NCBI RefSeq assembly: GCF_002294995.1
Contig: NZ_NSGF01000018.1
Coordinates: 62,001 to 126,000 of the forward strand
Direction: 5' to 3'
Length of the DNA: 64,000 nucleotides
Origin: Mesorhizobium sp. WSM3860
GTDB lineage: Bacteria > Pseudomonadota > Alphaproteobacteria > Rhizobiales > Rhizobiaceae
Shown: positions 1 through 7,678 of the stretch, piece by piece
Layout of the letters: every line of letters starts with the position of its first letter
Position numbering within the stretch: position 1 is the first letter of the stretch
Translations under genes and position numbers: made by a program
Notes under the pieces: generated by a model
Database searches by the model: none
Told to the model about the DNA's origin: nothing
Seen by the model: only the letters and a program-made list of their open reading frames with translations

Positions 1-114
1 GGATTCCCTTGCCAGCGCCCTTTGCGAATAGATTACTCCTCCGAAGCCGATCAATGCCGCGAAGAGAGCAACTAGTGTGCCCAAAATACCTTGGTAGTTT
101 ATGATCCAATCCAC
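1..114 (-). CDS. 5' end of a small membrane protein gene, cut by the window edge
   Basis: The first 38 codons of a leftward gene run off the window. It starts at a GTG at 114; an in-frame TAA lies just upstream with four codons between, so no earlier start is possible, and AGGCGG sits ahead of the GTG. The peptide begins VDWIINYQG and continues as one hydrophobic helix (about residues 9-30) followed by a polar stretch YSQRALARE. This looks like a single-helix inner-membrane protein with a cytoplasmic tail. The family cannot be named from 38 residues. Confidence 0.45.
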   Translation of the reverse strand, partial: MDWIINYQGILGTLVALFAALIGFGGVIYSQRALARES

Positions 115-217
115 GCGCCCGCCTTTTTAGCGATAGCTTAAGGACCTGAATGCCGCAGTCAATGATGCGAGGCAATTCACGCCCTCGGCAGGGTCGTTCC
201 CACTTCGCGGGAAGAGG

Positions 218-583
218 TCAATCGGTGCTATTTAGGGAGCACATTCGTATCAGCCACGAACCGTTGCCTTGTTGCTCGAAGACAGATACCGACGTGCCGT
301 TTCCCGTCTCAAGACCTTCCGAATAACTTGCGAGACTCCAAGCCAATTGGCCCGACACACCTGCTTGTATGACCCTCATCTCCTTGTCGCCTGCTTCCCC
401 ATGGCCCTCTGTCCAAGTTGCATGGAGCGCGGCAATCTCATCACGGCCGCGAGCTGGTGGTGCATAGGGCGAATGCAACTCGGCGTCGTGAGTGAACATT
501 GCTCCCAATGCTAAAGCGTCGGCGGCACGATAGGCTGCGACATAGGCTTCCCAGAAACGCTGCAGTTCTTCGTGAATCGCCAT
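218..583 (-). CDS. SnoaL-like / NTF2-like protein
   Basis: A 121-residue protein with the NTF2-fold pattern: an N-terminal helix (ELQRFWEAYVAAYRAAD), then FTHDAELHSPYAPPARGRDEI, then beta strands ending in WLIRMCSLNS. Such proteins (SnoaL, DUF4440) are small cytosolic enzymes or binding modules with a pocket; substrates are rarely predictable. The chosen ATG has GTGGGG at a proper distance; a TTG at 634 would add 17 residues. It is the last of a leftward run after the two TolB-like genes, 62 bp beyond the second, and could share their transcript. Confidence 0.6.
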   Translation of the reverse strand: MAIHEELQRFWEAYVAAYRAADALALGAMFTHDAELHSPYAPPARGRDEIAALHATWTEGHGEAGDKEMRVIQAGVSGQLAWSLASYSEGLETGNGTSVSVFEQQGNGSWLIRMCSLNSTD

Positions 584-645
584 TGGCATCCCCACTGCGA
601 TAAGATTAGGCACTAAGACCGTCCAGTTGCGCAAGACTCCTCGCC

Positions 646-2019
646 TTAGTCGAGCCCGGCGAGGGAAAGCCCGTAAGAAAGTTTATCGCGGGTGCCTTGG
701 CTGACAAACTCGTTCACAACTTGAATGCGAAGAGTTTCGTGATCAGGTACAACCTGTAGCGCCTTATTCAGTTCGGCTGTAGCTTCATTCATCCTGCCAA
801 GCCTAGCGAAACAGATCGCAAGGTAGGCGGCGATGTACCAGAATTGCTTCGTTTGACGGGCGAAAGCTTGAATGGCTTCGGCGTACCTTTCCAGCACTAA
901 GAACGCCATTCCGCGGATCTCCCAATGCCATGGCGGCGGAATAGGGTCTCGCAAAAGGGCCTCGTCCATGTTCCGCAGAGCCTCTTCGGCGTCGCCCGTG
1001 CGGACGAGCCACTCTGAATAATAGGCCAGCGCTTTCGTTTCACCCGGATTAAGGCTTAGAGCGCGCTGGAGATGAGAGCCCGCTTCGTCATACTTCTGCT
1101 GACATGTCAGAGCCATGCCCAAAAGTGCTTCAGCAGAAGCGTCCCCCCTATCGAGCAGCACGGCGGCATTCGCATACGCGACCATCTTTTCGAGGGTTTC
1201 GTCATCGGGTTCTTGCAACCAATCGATGTAGGCACAATAGCTCATTGCGGAATGAGCTTGCGATGAACTTGGATCAAGGGCGAGCGCCCTCTCTGCAAAG
1301 GGCCTGGCGCGGGCTGAATCATGCAACTCATCGTACTTTCGCGCCAACAGGATACATTCATACGCGGCCAACGTCGGAACACTCCGAGGGGCCGCGTGAC
1401 TTGCTATTGCCTGCCCGAGGCGCGCTTCAAGCGTCACCGCAACCGTCCTGACAATGTCGTCCTGCACGGCGAATATGTCTACGACATCGCGATCATAGCG
1501 CTCGGCCCAAACTTCATGCCCAGTAGGAGCATAGGTCAGTTGAACAGCCACCCGGACCCTGCTCCCCGCTCGCCGCACACTGCCCGTCGCGACGTAGTCG
1601 ACGTTCAGCTCTTTTGCGACGGCCCTGATATCGACGTTTTCACCCTTGAACGCGAATGACGAATTTCTCGCGATGACCAACAAGCCTCTAAATCGCGAAA
1701 GTTCGGTCAGGATGTCCTCGGATATTCCCTCGGCGAAATACGCGTGATCCGATCCGCCTCCGACGTCGGAGAATGGAAGTACCGCGATAGATGCGAAAAT
1801 TGGGACCGGCGCGTCTGGCGGAGCATCGAGCTCCAGTCCTGCGCCCATCCTGTCGACGATCTTCGCCCCAGCGCCGGTAGAGGTTCGATCTTGTCTCAGT
1901 GAGTTTTGTTGGGATGGCCCTTCATATTGCGAGAACGCGTCTAACAGAAGCGGGTCTATGCCCACTAGGGGAAGCGTAAGCGTTGGCTTTTCGTCGGGCA
2001 TAACGAAAGCTACTTTCAT
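646..2019 (-). CDS. TolB-like domain protein with TPR repeats (second copy)
   Basis: About 457 residues. An N-terminal linker of about 75 residues is followed by a TolB-N-like module (SIAVLPFSDVGGG, FAEGISEDILTELSRF, VIARNSSFAFKG) and then TPR-type helical repeats to the end. In rhizobia this module plus TPRs usually sits behind an adenylate/guanylate cyclase or a winged-helix DNA-binding domain; here neither is present, so a protein-interaction or sensing role is inferred. ATG 2019 is preferred; a TTG at 2148 would overlap the upstream gene by 28 bp and has no good ribosome site. It is a tandem paralogue of the gene at 2121-3383. Confidence 0.7.
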   Translation of the reverse strand: MKVAFVMPDEKPTLTLPLVGIDPLLLDAFSQYEGPSQQNSLRQDRTSTGAGAKIVDRMGAGLELDAPPDAPVPIFASIAVLPFSDVGGGSDHAYFAEGISEDILTELSRFRGLLVIARNSSFAFKGENVDIRAVAKELNVDYVATGSVRRAGSRVRVAVQLTYAPTGHEVWAERYDRDVVDIFAVQDDIVRTVAVTLEARLGQAIASHAAPRSVPTLAAYECILLARKYDELHDSARARPFAERALALDPSSSQAHSAMSYCAYIDWLQEPDDETLEKMVAYANAAVLLDRGDASAEALLGMALTCQQKYDEAGSHLQRALSLNPGETKALAYYSEWLVRTGDAEEALRNMDEALLRDPIPPPWHWEIRGMAFLVLERYAEAIQAFARQTKQFWYIAAYLAICFARLGRMNEATAELNKALQVVPDHETLRIQVVNEFVSQGTRDKLSYGLSLAGLD

Positions 2020-2120
2020 CCACCATTCGAGTTTACGGGTGTTGTAGTGCCTGTCAATGGGAAGAGGCCGGGAGCCTATCCGAGGCGCTTTTTCGATGTT
2101 TGCGAGAGGACCCGCGTTGC

Positions 2121-3383
2121 CTACTCTGGTAGGCCCGCCAAACGCCAACCATCAATGAATGGCTGCCCAATGCTCACCTCTCTGAAGGGTGAGTTCGCCG
2201 CCAGATCACCGAACCTCCAATTTGGATTGACCGCAAGAAATAGACGAGCTTCCTCCTGTGCCTCAGAGAGGCGACCGGAAAGGGCAAGCGCGGCAATCAG
2301 AGACTCTCTCGAACCCGTCCCATAGGTTTCTTCCCGGCTCAAGGACACTACAGCTTCTTCGTACTGACCGGAGGATATTTGCGCCATTCCCATGATCCAG
2401 AAATACCCACCCGGCGGACGAGGATTCAAACGCAGTGCCTCCGCACAAGCCACCAGCGCCGCTTGCGGATTGCCTAAGTAGAATTGAAGCTCACCTTTCA
2501 ACGCAACCGCATGTGCGTCGTTGGGATTTAGCCGAACCGCAGCTTCTAGTTGGAGCTTTGCTTCATCCCAATTGCGCTCATAAAGCTGAACGTAAGCTAG
2601 AATCGCGCGAGCGTGAGAATCATCCGGGTCGATTTCCACCGCTCGTCGCGCGTGCACCAGAGCCTTGGCGCGGCCGGGCATCTGCGGCCCTCCCCAAATC
2701 ATCCAGCCGTGTAGCAGTGAGACGGCAAGATTGCTGTGGGCCTCGCAATAATTTGGGTCCAGCGAGACAGCACGCTCCAGATCAGCAGACGCCTCATTGG
2801 TGTCTGATCTCGAAATGTCCCATTTTCCTCGCGACCTAACGCAAAGGTCATAGGCCTCGAGATTGGATGGCTTTAACCGCGAAGAAATGTTTTTTACACC
2901 TATCTTGCCGGAAATCGCTTCCACAACTCGTCGGGTAACTTCGTCTTGCAGCTCAAAAATATCAGATAGTTCCCGATCAAAGCGTTCGGCCCAGACGTGA
3001 TTGCCCCGGTCTGCACCGTCGATAAGCTGCACATTGATGCGAAGGCGTTTGTCGGATCGCCGGGCGCTACCTTCAAGTATGTATTTGACACCTAGGTCGC
3101 GAGCGATCTCACGAACATCAGCGGATTTGCCTTTGTATGCGAACGTTGAATTGCGTGCGATGACGAGAAAGCCCGAGACATTTGATAGGTCCGTTATGAT
3201 GTCTTCGGTCAGGCCGTCGGTGAACTGCTCCTCAGCGGTCTCGCCACTTATGTTCACGAAAGGAAGGACGGCGATACTGTTATTGGGGACAAAGGCCGTC
3301 AGACGTTCTGGCACGCTTGCGCCGAGGCTTGCGAGCGCGGTCAGATAAAGGGGATCGGCAGAAACGATGGTTTCTTCAGCCAC
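2121..3383 (-). CDS. TolB-like domain protein with TPR repeats (first copy)
   Basis: 420 residues. After about 35 residues comes the TolB-N-like module (NSIAVLPFVNISGE, FTDGLTEDIITDLSNV, VIARNSTFAYKG, HVWAERFDRELSDIF), followed by TPR repeats (LDPNYCEAHSNLA, IDPDDSHARAILAYVQL, LNPNDAHAVALKGELQF). The start is a GTG with a near-perfect GGAGGT six bases ahead. No cyclase or HTH domain precedes the module, unlike many rhizobial relatives. It probably forms an operon with its downstream paralogue. The gene lies next to the phage-like element and could be host DNA or cargo. Confidence 0.75.
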   Translation of the reverse strand: MAEETIVSADPLYLTALASLGASVPERLTAFVPNNSIAVLPFVNISGETAEEQFTDGLTEDIITDLSNVSGFLVIARNSTFAYKGKSADVREIARDLGVKYILEGSARRSDKRLRINVQLIDGADRGNHVWAERFDRELSDIFELQDEVTRRVVEAISGKIGVKNISSRLKPSNLEAYDLCVRSRGKWDISRSDTNEASADLERAVSLDPNYCEAHSNLAVSLLHGWMIWGGPQMPGRAKALVHARRAVEIDPDDSHARAILAYVQLYERNWDEAKLQLEAAVRLNPNDAHAVALKGELQFYLGNPQAALVACAEALRLNPRPPGGYFWIMGMAQISSGQYEEAVVSLSREETYGTGSRESLIAALALSGRLSEAQEEARLFLAVNPNWRFGDLAANSPFREVSIGQPFIDGWRLAGLPE

Positions 3384-3656
3384 AACTGACCTCCGGCAGC
3401 TCCGGCGACACGCTGCTCAGTTGATATCGACTCCCAGAATTGCGCAAGAGCAATTGGAAAAGCTGGTCCCGCGGCCAGGCTGGCGCGCCCGGCTTTGATG
3501 CTCTGATGCTGCTCACACGAGCCAAGCCCTCGACGTCAGATTGAAGCATTGCAACTTGAGCCGGATTGGCTTGCTCGCAGTTCGCCTGGTTAGGCGAGTT
3601 TGGCGGTCGCCCACCCTGTCGACGGCCGGGCAACATCGCCCGGCGCGCTTGCAGGC

Positions 3657-3767
3657 GTGCTCATCATCGTTACCCCGGCCTTCCACAGCAGTCGCATCTT
3701 GGGCGTGCTGGTCGCCGCCGGCGCGTTCTGGGCGGCCATCGACTACAAGCGCGATCGCGACCGCTAG
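3657..3767 (+). CDS. possible 36-residue membrane peptide or gene remnant
   Basis: An open frame from a GTG gives a short peptide with one hydrophobic helix (ILGVLVAAGAFWAA) and a charged end (IDYKRDRDR). The frame stays open upstream to a TAG at 3591 without an ATG, so this may be the 3' remnant of a longer protein at the element border. The rest of 3384-3822 shows no convincing gene. Confidence 0.22.
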   Translation: MLIIVTPAFHSSRILGVLVAAGAFWAAIDYKRDRDR

Positions 3768-3822
3768 GGCCGCCTCCCGACAACCGCACTTGGGCGAACA
3801 CGACTTTTTGTCCGTGGTTGCA

Positions 3823-3852
3823 TTGTAACCAAATTGGTAACAGGGCTAAGTT
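3823..3852 (+). promoter_or_regulatory. operator-containing promoter P1
   Basis: A -35-like TTGTAA (3823-3828), an 18-bp spacer and a -10-like TAAGTT (3847-3852). The 19-bp operator TGTAACC-AAATT-GGTAACA (3824-3842) covers the -35 box and spacer, so repressor binding would block polymerase. It drives the first early rightward genes (3893 onward). Confidence 0.6.
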
Positions 3853-3872
3853 ACTGTGGCTACAAGGTTTTT

Positions 3873-3883
3873 CCCTACCACGG
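3873..3883 (+). promoter_or_regulatory. start-site box 1 (CCCTACCACGG)
   Basis: The box begins exactly 20 nt ahead of the ATG at 3893. This copy keeps CCCTACCACGG but diverges after it (TTGA instead of AGA). Confidence 0.55.
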
Positions 3884-3892
3884 TTGAAACGA

Positions 3893-4045
3893 ATGCCCTA
3901 CTGCGATGACTGCCTGACCCCTTTTCCCTTCGACGGTAGCGAAAGCTGCCGCTGCCCTTCCTGCCGCGATCGGCTGGCCGACCTCCAGGCGGCCGAAGCG
4001 GACATGGAAGCTGACGCACCAGCAGAAGGAGGCGCGATGCACTGA
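3893..4045 (+). CDS. 50-residue zinc-ribbon-like protein
   Basis: A short acidic protein with two cysteine pairs, CDDC (residues 4-7) and CRCPSC (19-24), arranged like a small zinc ribbon, then an Ala/Glu-rich tail. Function is unknown; tiny zinc ribbons of this kind are common among early phage genes, where they bind nucleic acid or host proteins. It is the first gene after repressed promoter P1 and carries a start-site box 20 nt ahead of its ATG. Confidence 0.6.
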   Translation: MPYCDDCLTPFPFDGSESCRCPSCRDRLADLQAAEADMEADAPAEGGAMH

Positions 4046-4101
4046 GAGAGACAAACAATCCCTTCGATAGGGCGGCGGGAGAGGTCCCGTCGCCCACCAA
4101 T

Positions 4102-4115
4102 CCCTACCACAGAGA
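4102..4115 (+). promoter_or_regulatory. start-site box 2 (CCCTACCACAGAGA)
   Basis: The box begins 22 nt before the ATG at 4124, with A for G at position 10 compared with the consensus. Confidence 0.6.
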
Positions 4116-4123
4116 CCAGACCA

Positions 4124-4264
4124 ATGACCAAGCCAGTTGAATACGAGTTCACGCTGCCGGACGGCAGCAAGCGCTACGAGATCGTCATCGAGCGCAAGGA
4201 CATCTTCACCTTCCAGAGGATGCACGCCGCCGTGAGCGCCAAGCCGGTTGAGGCGAAGCCATGA
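4124..4264 (+). CDS. 46-residue unknown phage protein
   Basis: MTKPVEYEFTLPDGSKRYEI... is a small protein of mostly beta character with no recognised domain. The start is fixed by the start-site box ahead of it, and its TGA overlaps the ATG of the methyltransferase gene (ATGA at 4261-4264), which suggests translational coupling. Confidence 0.6.
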   Translation: MTKPVEYEFTLPDGSKRYEIVIERKDIFTFQRMHAAVSAKPVEAKP

Positions 4265-5826
4265 ACGCGCTGATCCCTCGCAACACGATCGAGCAGATCG
4301 TCGCCTATCGCGATGCAGCCGTGGCCGCCTATCATGGCGCATTCGCCTCGATCGAGCAGGCTGATCGGGAATTGAAAAAGGCGGCCGCTCTCTGGAAGGC
4401 GGCCGCTGGCGAGCATGCCTGCTCCAGGTACGGCGACCGCGACAACCGCGAGGTGAGGGCTTTTTTCGAGGCCGTCGATTTGCCTGACGCCGAGCAGTGG
4501 AAGCGTACCGCCATCCGCCTCATCGACATCTCGTGCTGGCACTATCTGGTGAAGATGACGGACCTTGAAGTCCTCATGGACAAGCAGGCCAAGGACGAGC
4601 TGCGCGACACGTTGAGGTGGGTGCCGGAGCGCTATGACCGCGGCGACGGCAAGGAGCTGGTCAACCTCGACGAGATCATGGGGATTCCCCCGGTCACGGT
4701 CGACAACGTGTACGCCACGATCGAGAAGTGGGCCGGCGAATCCGAGATGATCTTCCGGCGCGGCATAGCGACGGCCTTCTCCAAGCTGGATCGCCGGTTC
4801 CGGTCTCACGACGGCTTCAAGGTCGGGAGTCGCCTGATCCTGACTTATGCCTTCGACCGCGACCACGGCCACGTTTCGTGGGGCGGCACTTGGGACACCG
4901 TGCGCGATATCGAACGCACCTTCTCCGTCCTCGACGGCAAGAAGCCGACCTACAACAGCATCGAGAACCAGGTGCGAGCCGAGCGCAGGGGCTTTCAGCC
5001 TCAGGAGTCCGAACATCACGGCGAGTATTTCAGGATCGTCGCCTACAAGAACGGCAACGCGCATCTCTGGTTCACGCGTGACGACCTGGTGGAAAGGGTC
5101 AACAAGATGCTCGCCGAATACTATGGCGAGGTGATCGGCGACGGCCAGACGCGCGAGCAGGACGATCTGTTCCGCAACCGGAAGACCACGCCGGCGAAGA
5201 ACTTCGGTTTCTTCCCGACGCCCGACGCCGCGGCCGAGGAGTTGCTCAAAGGTATCCCCCTCCTCCAGCCGATCGAGAAGCCGCGCCTACGGATCCTGGA
5301 GCCCAGCGCCGGCACCGGCAATCTGGCGCGCCGCTGCCTCACCAGCATCAAGGATTTCGCCGATCACTACGGCTACGGGGACGAGGCCCGTATGGACCGC
5401 TGGCGCAAGGAATACCGCTTCGACAACCAGGTCGATTGCGTGGAGCTCCAGCCAGCGCTCGCCGCCGCGCTCGAGGCGCAGGGCACATTCCGCAAGGTGT
5501 ACGCCGCCGACTTCCTGGCGCTGCGGCCCTCCGTGACGGGAAAATACGATCGCATCATCATGAACCCGCCGTTCGACATGGAACGCGATATCGACCATGT
5601 GGTGCACGCCCTCGATTTCCTGGAAGACGGCGGGTGCCTCGCCGCCATCATGTCGGCCGGCACCGAGTTTCGCGAAACTCGCAAGGCCATCGCTTTCCGG
5701 GCCTTGATCGAGAGGCTGAACGGCCAGTTCCGCGATCTGCCGCACGGATCCTTCGCCGAGGTCGGGACCTACGTGAACACCGTCACGGTCAAGCTATGGA
5801 AGGACGGCCGCAGAAATTACTTTTAG
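4261..5826 (+). CDS. DUF4942 domain / adenine-type DNA methyltransferase
   Basis: 521 residues. The N-terminal half matches the DUF4942 type. The C-terminal part is a class I SAM-dependent methyltransferase: ILEPSAGTGNLA (motif I, SAM binding) near residue 345 and the catalytic MNPPFD (motif IV of N6-adenine methyltransferases) near 437. It probably methylates phage or host DNA, for example to evade restriction; no partner nuclease is beside it. It is coupled to the upstream 46-residue gene through ATGA, under promoter P1. Confidence 0.8.
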   Translation: MNALIPRNTIEQIVAYRDAAVAAYHGAFASIEQADRELKKAAALWKAAAGEHACSRYGDRDNREVRAFFEAVDLPDAEQWKRTAIRLIDISCWHYLVKMTDLEVLMDKQAKDELRDTLRWVPERYDRGDGKELVNLDEIMGIPPVTVDNVYATIEKWAGESEMIFRRGIATAFSKLDRRFRSHDGFKVGSRLILTYAFDRDHGHVSWGGTWDTVRDIERTFSVLDGKKPTYNSIENQVRAERRGFQPQESEHHGEYFRIVAYKNGNAHLWFTRDDLVERVNKMLAEYYGEVIGDGQTREQDDLFRNRKTTPAKNFGFFPTPDAAAEELLKGIPLLQPIEKPRLRILEPSAGTGNLARRCLTSIKDFADHYGYGDEARMDRWRKEYRFDNQVDCVELQPALAAALEAQGTFRKVYAADFLALRPSVTGKYDRIIMNPPFDMERDIDHVVHALDFLEDGGCLAAIMSAGTEFRETRKAIAFRALIERLNGQFRDLPHGSFAEVGTYVNTVTVKLWKDGRRNYF

Positions 5827-5837
5827 CTTGACCATAT

Positions 5838-5856
5838 TGTAACCAAATTGGTTACA
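5838..5856 (+). promoter_or_regulatory. CI-type operator (perfect palindrome)
   Basis: TGTAACC-AAATT-GGTTACA, the exact consensus with fully complementary 7-bp arms. A TTGTAA (-35-like) overlaps it; no good -10 is clear. It lies just after the methyltransferase gene and 36 bp before the GTG at 5892. Confidence 0.65.
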
Positions 5857-5871
5857 TCATTGGATCGTTAT

Positions 5872-5884
5872 CCCTACCACGGAG
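5872..5884 (+). promoter_or_regulatory. start-site box 3
   Basis: CCCTACCACGGAG begins exactly 20 nt before the GTG at 5892, which supports that GTG as the start. Confidence 0.6.
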
Positions 5885-5891
5885 TCCAAAA

Positions 5892-6248
5892 GTGTTTCGC
5901 CCGTTACCAGAAGACGAGGAGGAGCGGCGGCGCCGGCTCCCCACCATCAGCCAGGCCCTCGAGATGTGGTCGTCCTGGCATAGCGACTGGTCGCCCCTCG
6001 GCTGCACCGGGGATTACGCGCTGGACATGCGGCTCGCAGATGCATTCCGCAATCTGCTCTACCGGCCGGAGCTTCGCGACCGGCTTGACTGGATCGAGCG
6101 ACAGCTACGCGAGCCCCGCCATCGTGCGGCCGACGACCGCTACCAGGCCGAGTTGATCAAGTGGTGGCTCGAATTGTTCGCCAGCGAGACGCTCCCCACC
6201 ATCAACCAACGCCTCGAGGCACGAGAACTGCAATGCGCTTCATCCTGA
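5892..6248 (+). CDS. unknown phage protein (118 residues)
   Basis: A charged, helical protein with Trp-rich stretches (EMWSSWHSDWSP, LIKWWLELF) and no recognised domain. It starts with GTG, supported by the box 20 nt ahead and an operator upstream. Its end overlaps the next gene by 16 bp. Confidence 0.6.
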   Translation: MFRPLPEDEEERRRRLPTISQALEMWSSWHSDWSPLGCTGDYALDMRLADAFRNLLYRPELRDRLDWIERQLREPRHRAADDRYQAELIKWWLELFASETLPTINQRLEARELQCASS

Positions 6249-6682
6249 TCGATTCCACACTCCGGCGCGCCATTGACTACCAGACGCCGCGCCCTCTGGG
6301 GCACCAGCTCTTCTGCGAACTTCTTGAGAGCGACAGCCTCGACCGCGTGGAGTTGGCGCCGGGCCTGGACCTCTGGCTCTCAACCGGACCATGGCGAAGG
6401 ACGTTCCAGTTTTTCCGCTCGGGCGCCGAGTTCGCGGGCAATGGGATCCTGGCAGGACGAACGCTGCTCGACGACGTCAAGAGCTTGCCGCGCGCCATCA
6501 GTTTCGAGACGGTGACGGCGTGGGTCAATTATCCCGAAGTGCGCTTCGAGGCGCCACAGCCACGCCGAAAATATCAAAGGCCGACCGGGTTGCCCCTGAT
6601 CGGCCTTCCTCTCCATCCCTACCACAGGACAGCGCCCGAAGGCGCTGGAGAGAACCCATACCTAATGCAGATGTACCGGTGA
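6233..6682 (+). CDS. unknown phage protein (149 residues)
   Basis: Begins MRFILIDSTLRRA; contains FQFFRSGAEFAGNGILAG, suggesting a compact alpha/beta fold. No family recognised. The ATG lies inside the previous gene (16-bp overlap), consistent with coupled translation. A copy of the start-site box falls in its last 25 codons, so the true end or function of the tail is uncertain. Confidence 0.55.
   Translation: MRFILIDSTLRRAIDYQTPRPLGHQLFCELLESDSLDRVELAPGLDLWLSTGPWRRTFQFFRSGAEFAGNGILAGRTLLDDVKSLPRAISFETVTAWVNYPEVRFEAPQPRRKYQRPTGLPLIGLPLHPYHRTAPEGAGENPYLMQMYR
6617..6625 (+). promoter_or_regulatory. orphan start-site box 4
   Basis: CCCTACCACAGGA lies inside the 3' part of the 6233-6682 gene. 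No start codon lies 20 nt downstream; the only small frame after it (ATG at 6664, MQMYR) is five codons. It may mark a decayed or very short gene. Confidence 0.35.
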
Positions 6683-6687
6683 GGCAA

Positions 6688-6706
6688 CCTTACCAAAATG
6701 GTAACA
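6688..6706 (+). promoter_or_regulatory. CI-type operator
   Basis: CCTTACC-AAAAT-GGTAACA: the right arm and spacer match the family, the left arm differs at two bases. It lies in the 107-bp space before the DUF488 gene. Confidence 0.5.
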
Positions 6707-6766
6707 CACAGTGTCATTTTGGTTGCTTGAGAAGTTCACCGGATTTACATTTGGACCTGTCCAAAG

Positions 6767-6775
6767 CCCTACCAC
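6767..6775 (+). promoter_or_regulatory. start-site box 5
   Basis: CCCTACCAC begins 23 nt before the ATG at 6790. The purine part is CGAAAGAG here instead of GGAGA. Confidence 0.5.
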
Positions 6776-6789
6776 CGAAAGAGACGAAG

Positions 6790-7386
6790 ATGCGCATTTT
6801 CACCAGCTCCTGGTTCACCAAGCTGCCGCCCGAAATCCAGAAGATCGGGGTGTCCAGGGGAACGCCGCGAGGATACCCGGCAGGCTATCGCAAGATGCCG
6901 GAACTCGCCCCAGGCGAATGGTTCAAGACCGCCAGCGAGCGCGAGTATAAGCAGCTCTACTTCGAAGGACTCGACAGGCTTAATCCTGGCCGGATCGTCG
7001 CCAAGATGGAAGACCTCTCGGGCGGCAGGGACGTCGCCCTGCTCTGCTACGAGGCCCCGACCGACAACCAGTATTGCCATCGCGCCTACATCTCGGTCTG
7101 GCTGAAAGAAAAGCTCCGGCTCGAAGTGTTCGAACATGGCCTGGAGGCCGAGGGCTGTGGTTGGCACCATCCCAAGCTGCCGGCGCAATACCGCCTGCGT
7201 CAGCCACCGCAGCCCCTCCAGGTCGCGCCCTACCTCGGCGCCGAAGCGCCCGACCAGCAGGGCCGCGTCTGGAAGGTGATCGGCGTCAATCCGGAACACG
7301 TCGACCAGGCACTCGTGCAATGCGGCGACGACCAGCGCTCGATTTCCGGCGCCGTCCTGGAATCCCGGTTCAAGCCGGTGAACTGA
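6790..7386 (+). CDS. DUF488-type protein
   Basis: 198 residues. It shows the DUF488 layout: an N-terminal strand plus KIGVSRGTPRGYPAGY (residues 19-34), KMPELAPGEW, then DLSGGRDVALLCYEAPTDN and CHRAYISVWL with conserved Cys and His in the C-terminal half of the core. The biochemical role of DUF488 is not settled; it is widespread in phages and mobile elements. A start-site box and an operator precede it. Confidence 0.7.
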   Translation: MRIFTSSWFTKLPPEIQKIGVSRGTPRGYPAGYRKMPELAPGEWFKTASEREYKQLYFEGLDRLNPGRIVAKMEDLSGGRDVALLCYEAPTDNQYCHRAYISVWLKEKLRLEVFEHGLEAEGCGWHHPKLPAQYRLRQPPQPLQVAPYLGAEAPDQQGRVWKVIGVNPEHVDQALVQCGDDQRSISGAVLESRFKPVN

Positions 7387-7434
7387 CCGCCACCGAAGTC
7401 ATTGAAATTATTGTTCTTTTTCGCCTGCACGCAC

Positions 7435-7463
7435 TTGTAACCGATTTGGTTACAAGCTAAGTT
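7435..7463 (+). promoter_or_regulatory. operator-containing promoter P2
   Basis: TTGTAA (-35), 17-bp spacer, TAAGTT (-10). The operator TGTAACC-GATTT-GGTTACA (7436-7454) fills the spacer. Directly after comes a perfect 8-bp inverted repeat, CTAAGTTA (7457-7464) and TAACTTAG (7471-7478), spanning the -10 and probable transcription start. Confidence 0.65.
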
Positions 7464-7480
7464 ATTGAAGTAACTTAGAC

Positions 7481-7654
7481 TTCAGATCGGTGCAGCAGAA
7501 AGCCGTTTCCTTTCACCGCTGCAGCCTTCGCCGGAACTCCCCTTTCAGCAACGGGCCGGCGATTGGTGACTTCTCGTCAAACTGACCGGCCGAGTGAAAT
7601 CGGACCGGGGACGGGCCAGGCCTAGCATAACCGCCGGAGCCGCACCGATCTGGG
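7481..7654 (+). ncRNA. possible structured leader RNA
   Basis: The 216 nt between promoter P2 and the DUF6011 start hold no gene but are closed by a perfect 11-bp inverted repeat, CAGATCGGTGC (7483-7493) with GCACCGATCTG (7642-7652), extendable by two G-U pairs. Inside, GGCCGG and CCGGCC about 30 nt apart can form a second stem. The closing stem ends just before the start-site box. This could be a leader, attenuator or processed small RNA; the fold is read by eye only. Confidence 0.35.
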
Positions 7655-7658
7655 AAAT

Positions 7659-7672
7659 CCCTACCACGGAGA
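7659..7672 (+). promoter_or_regulatory. start-site box 6 (consensus)
   Basis: CCCTACCACGGAGA begins exactly 20 nt before the ATG at 7679; six bases separate it from the ATG. Confidence 0.65.
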
Positions 7673-7678
7673 CCAGAC

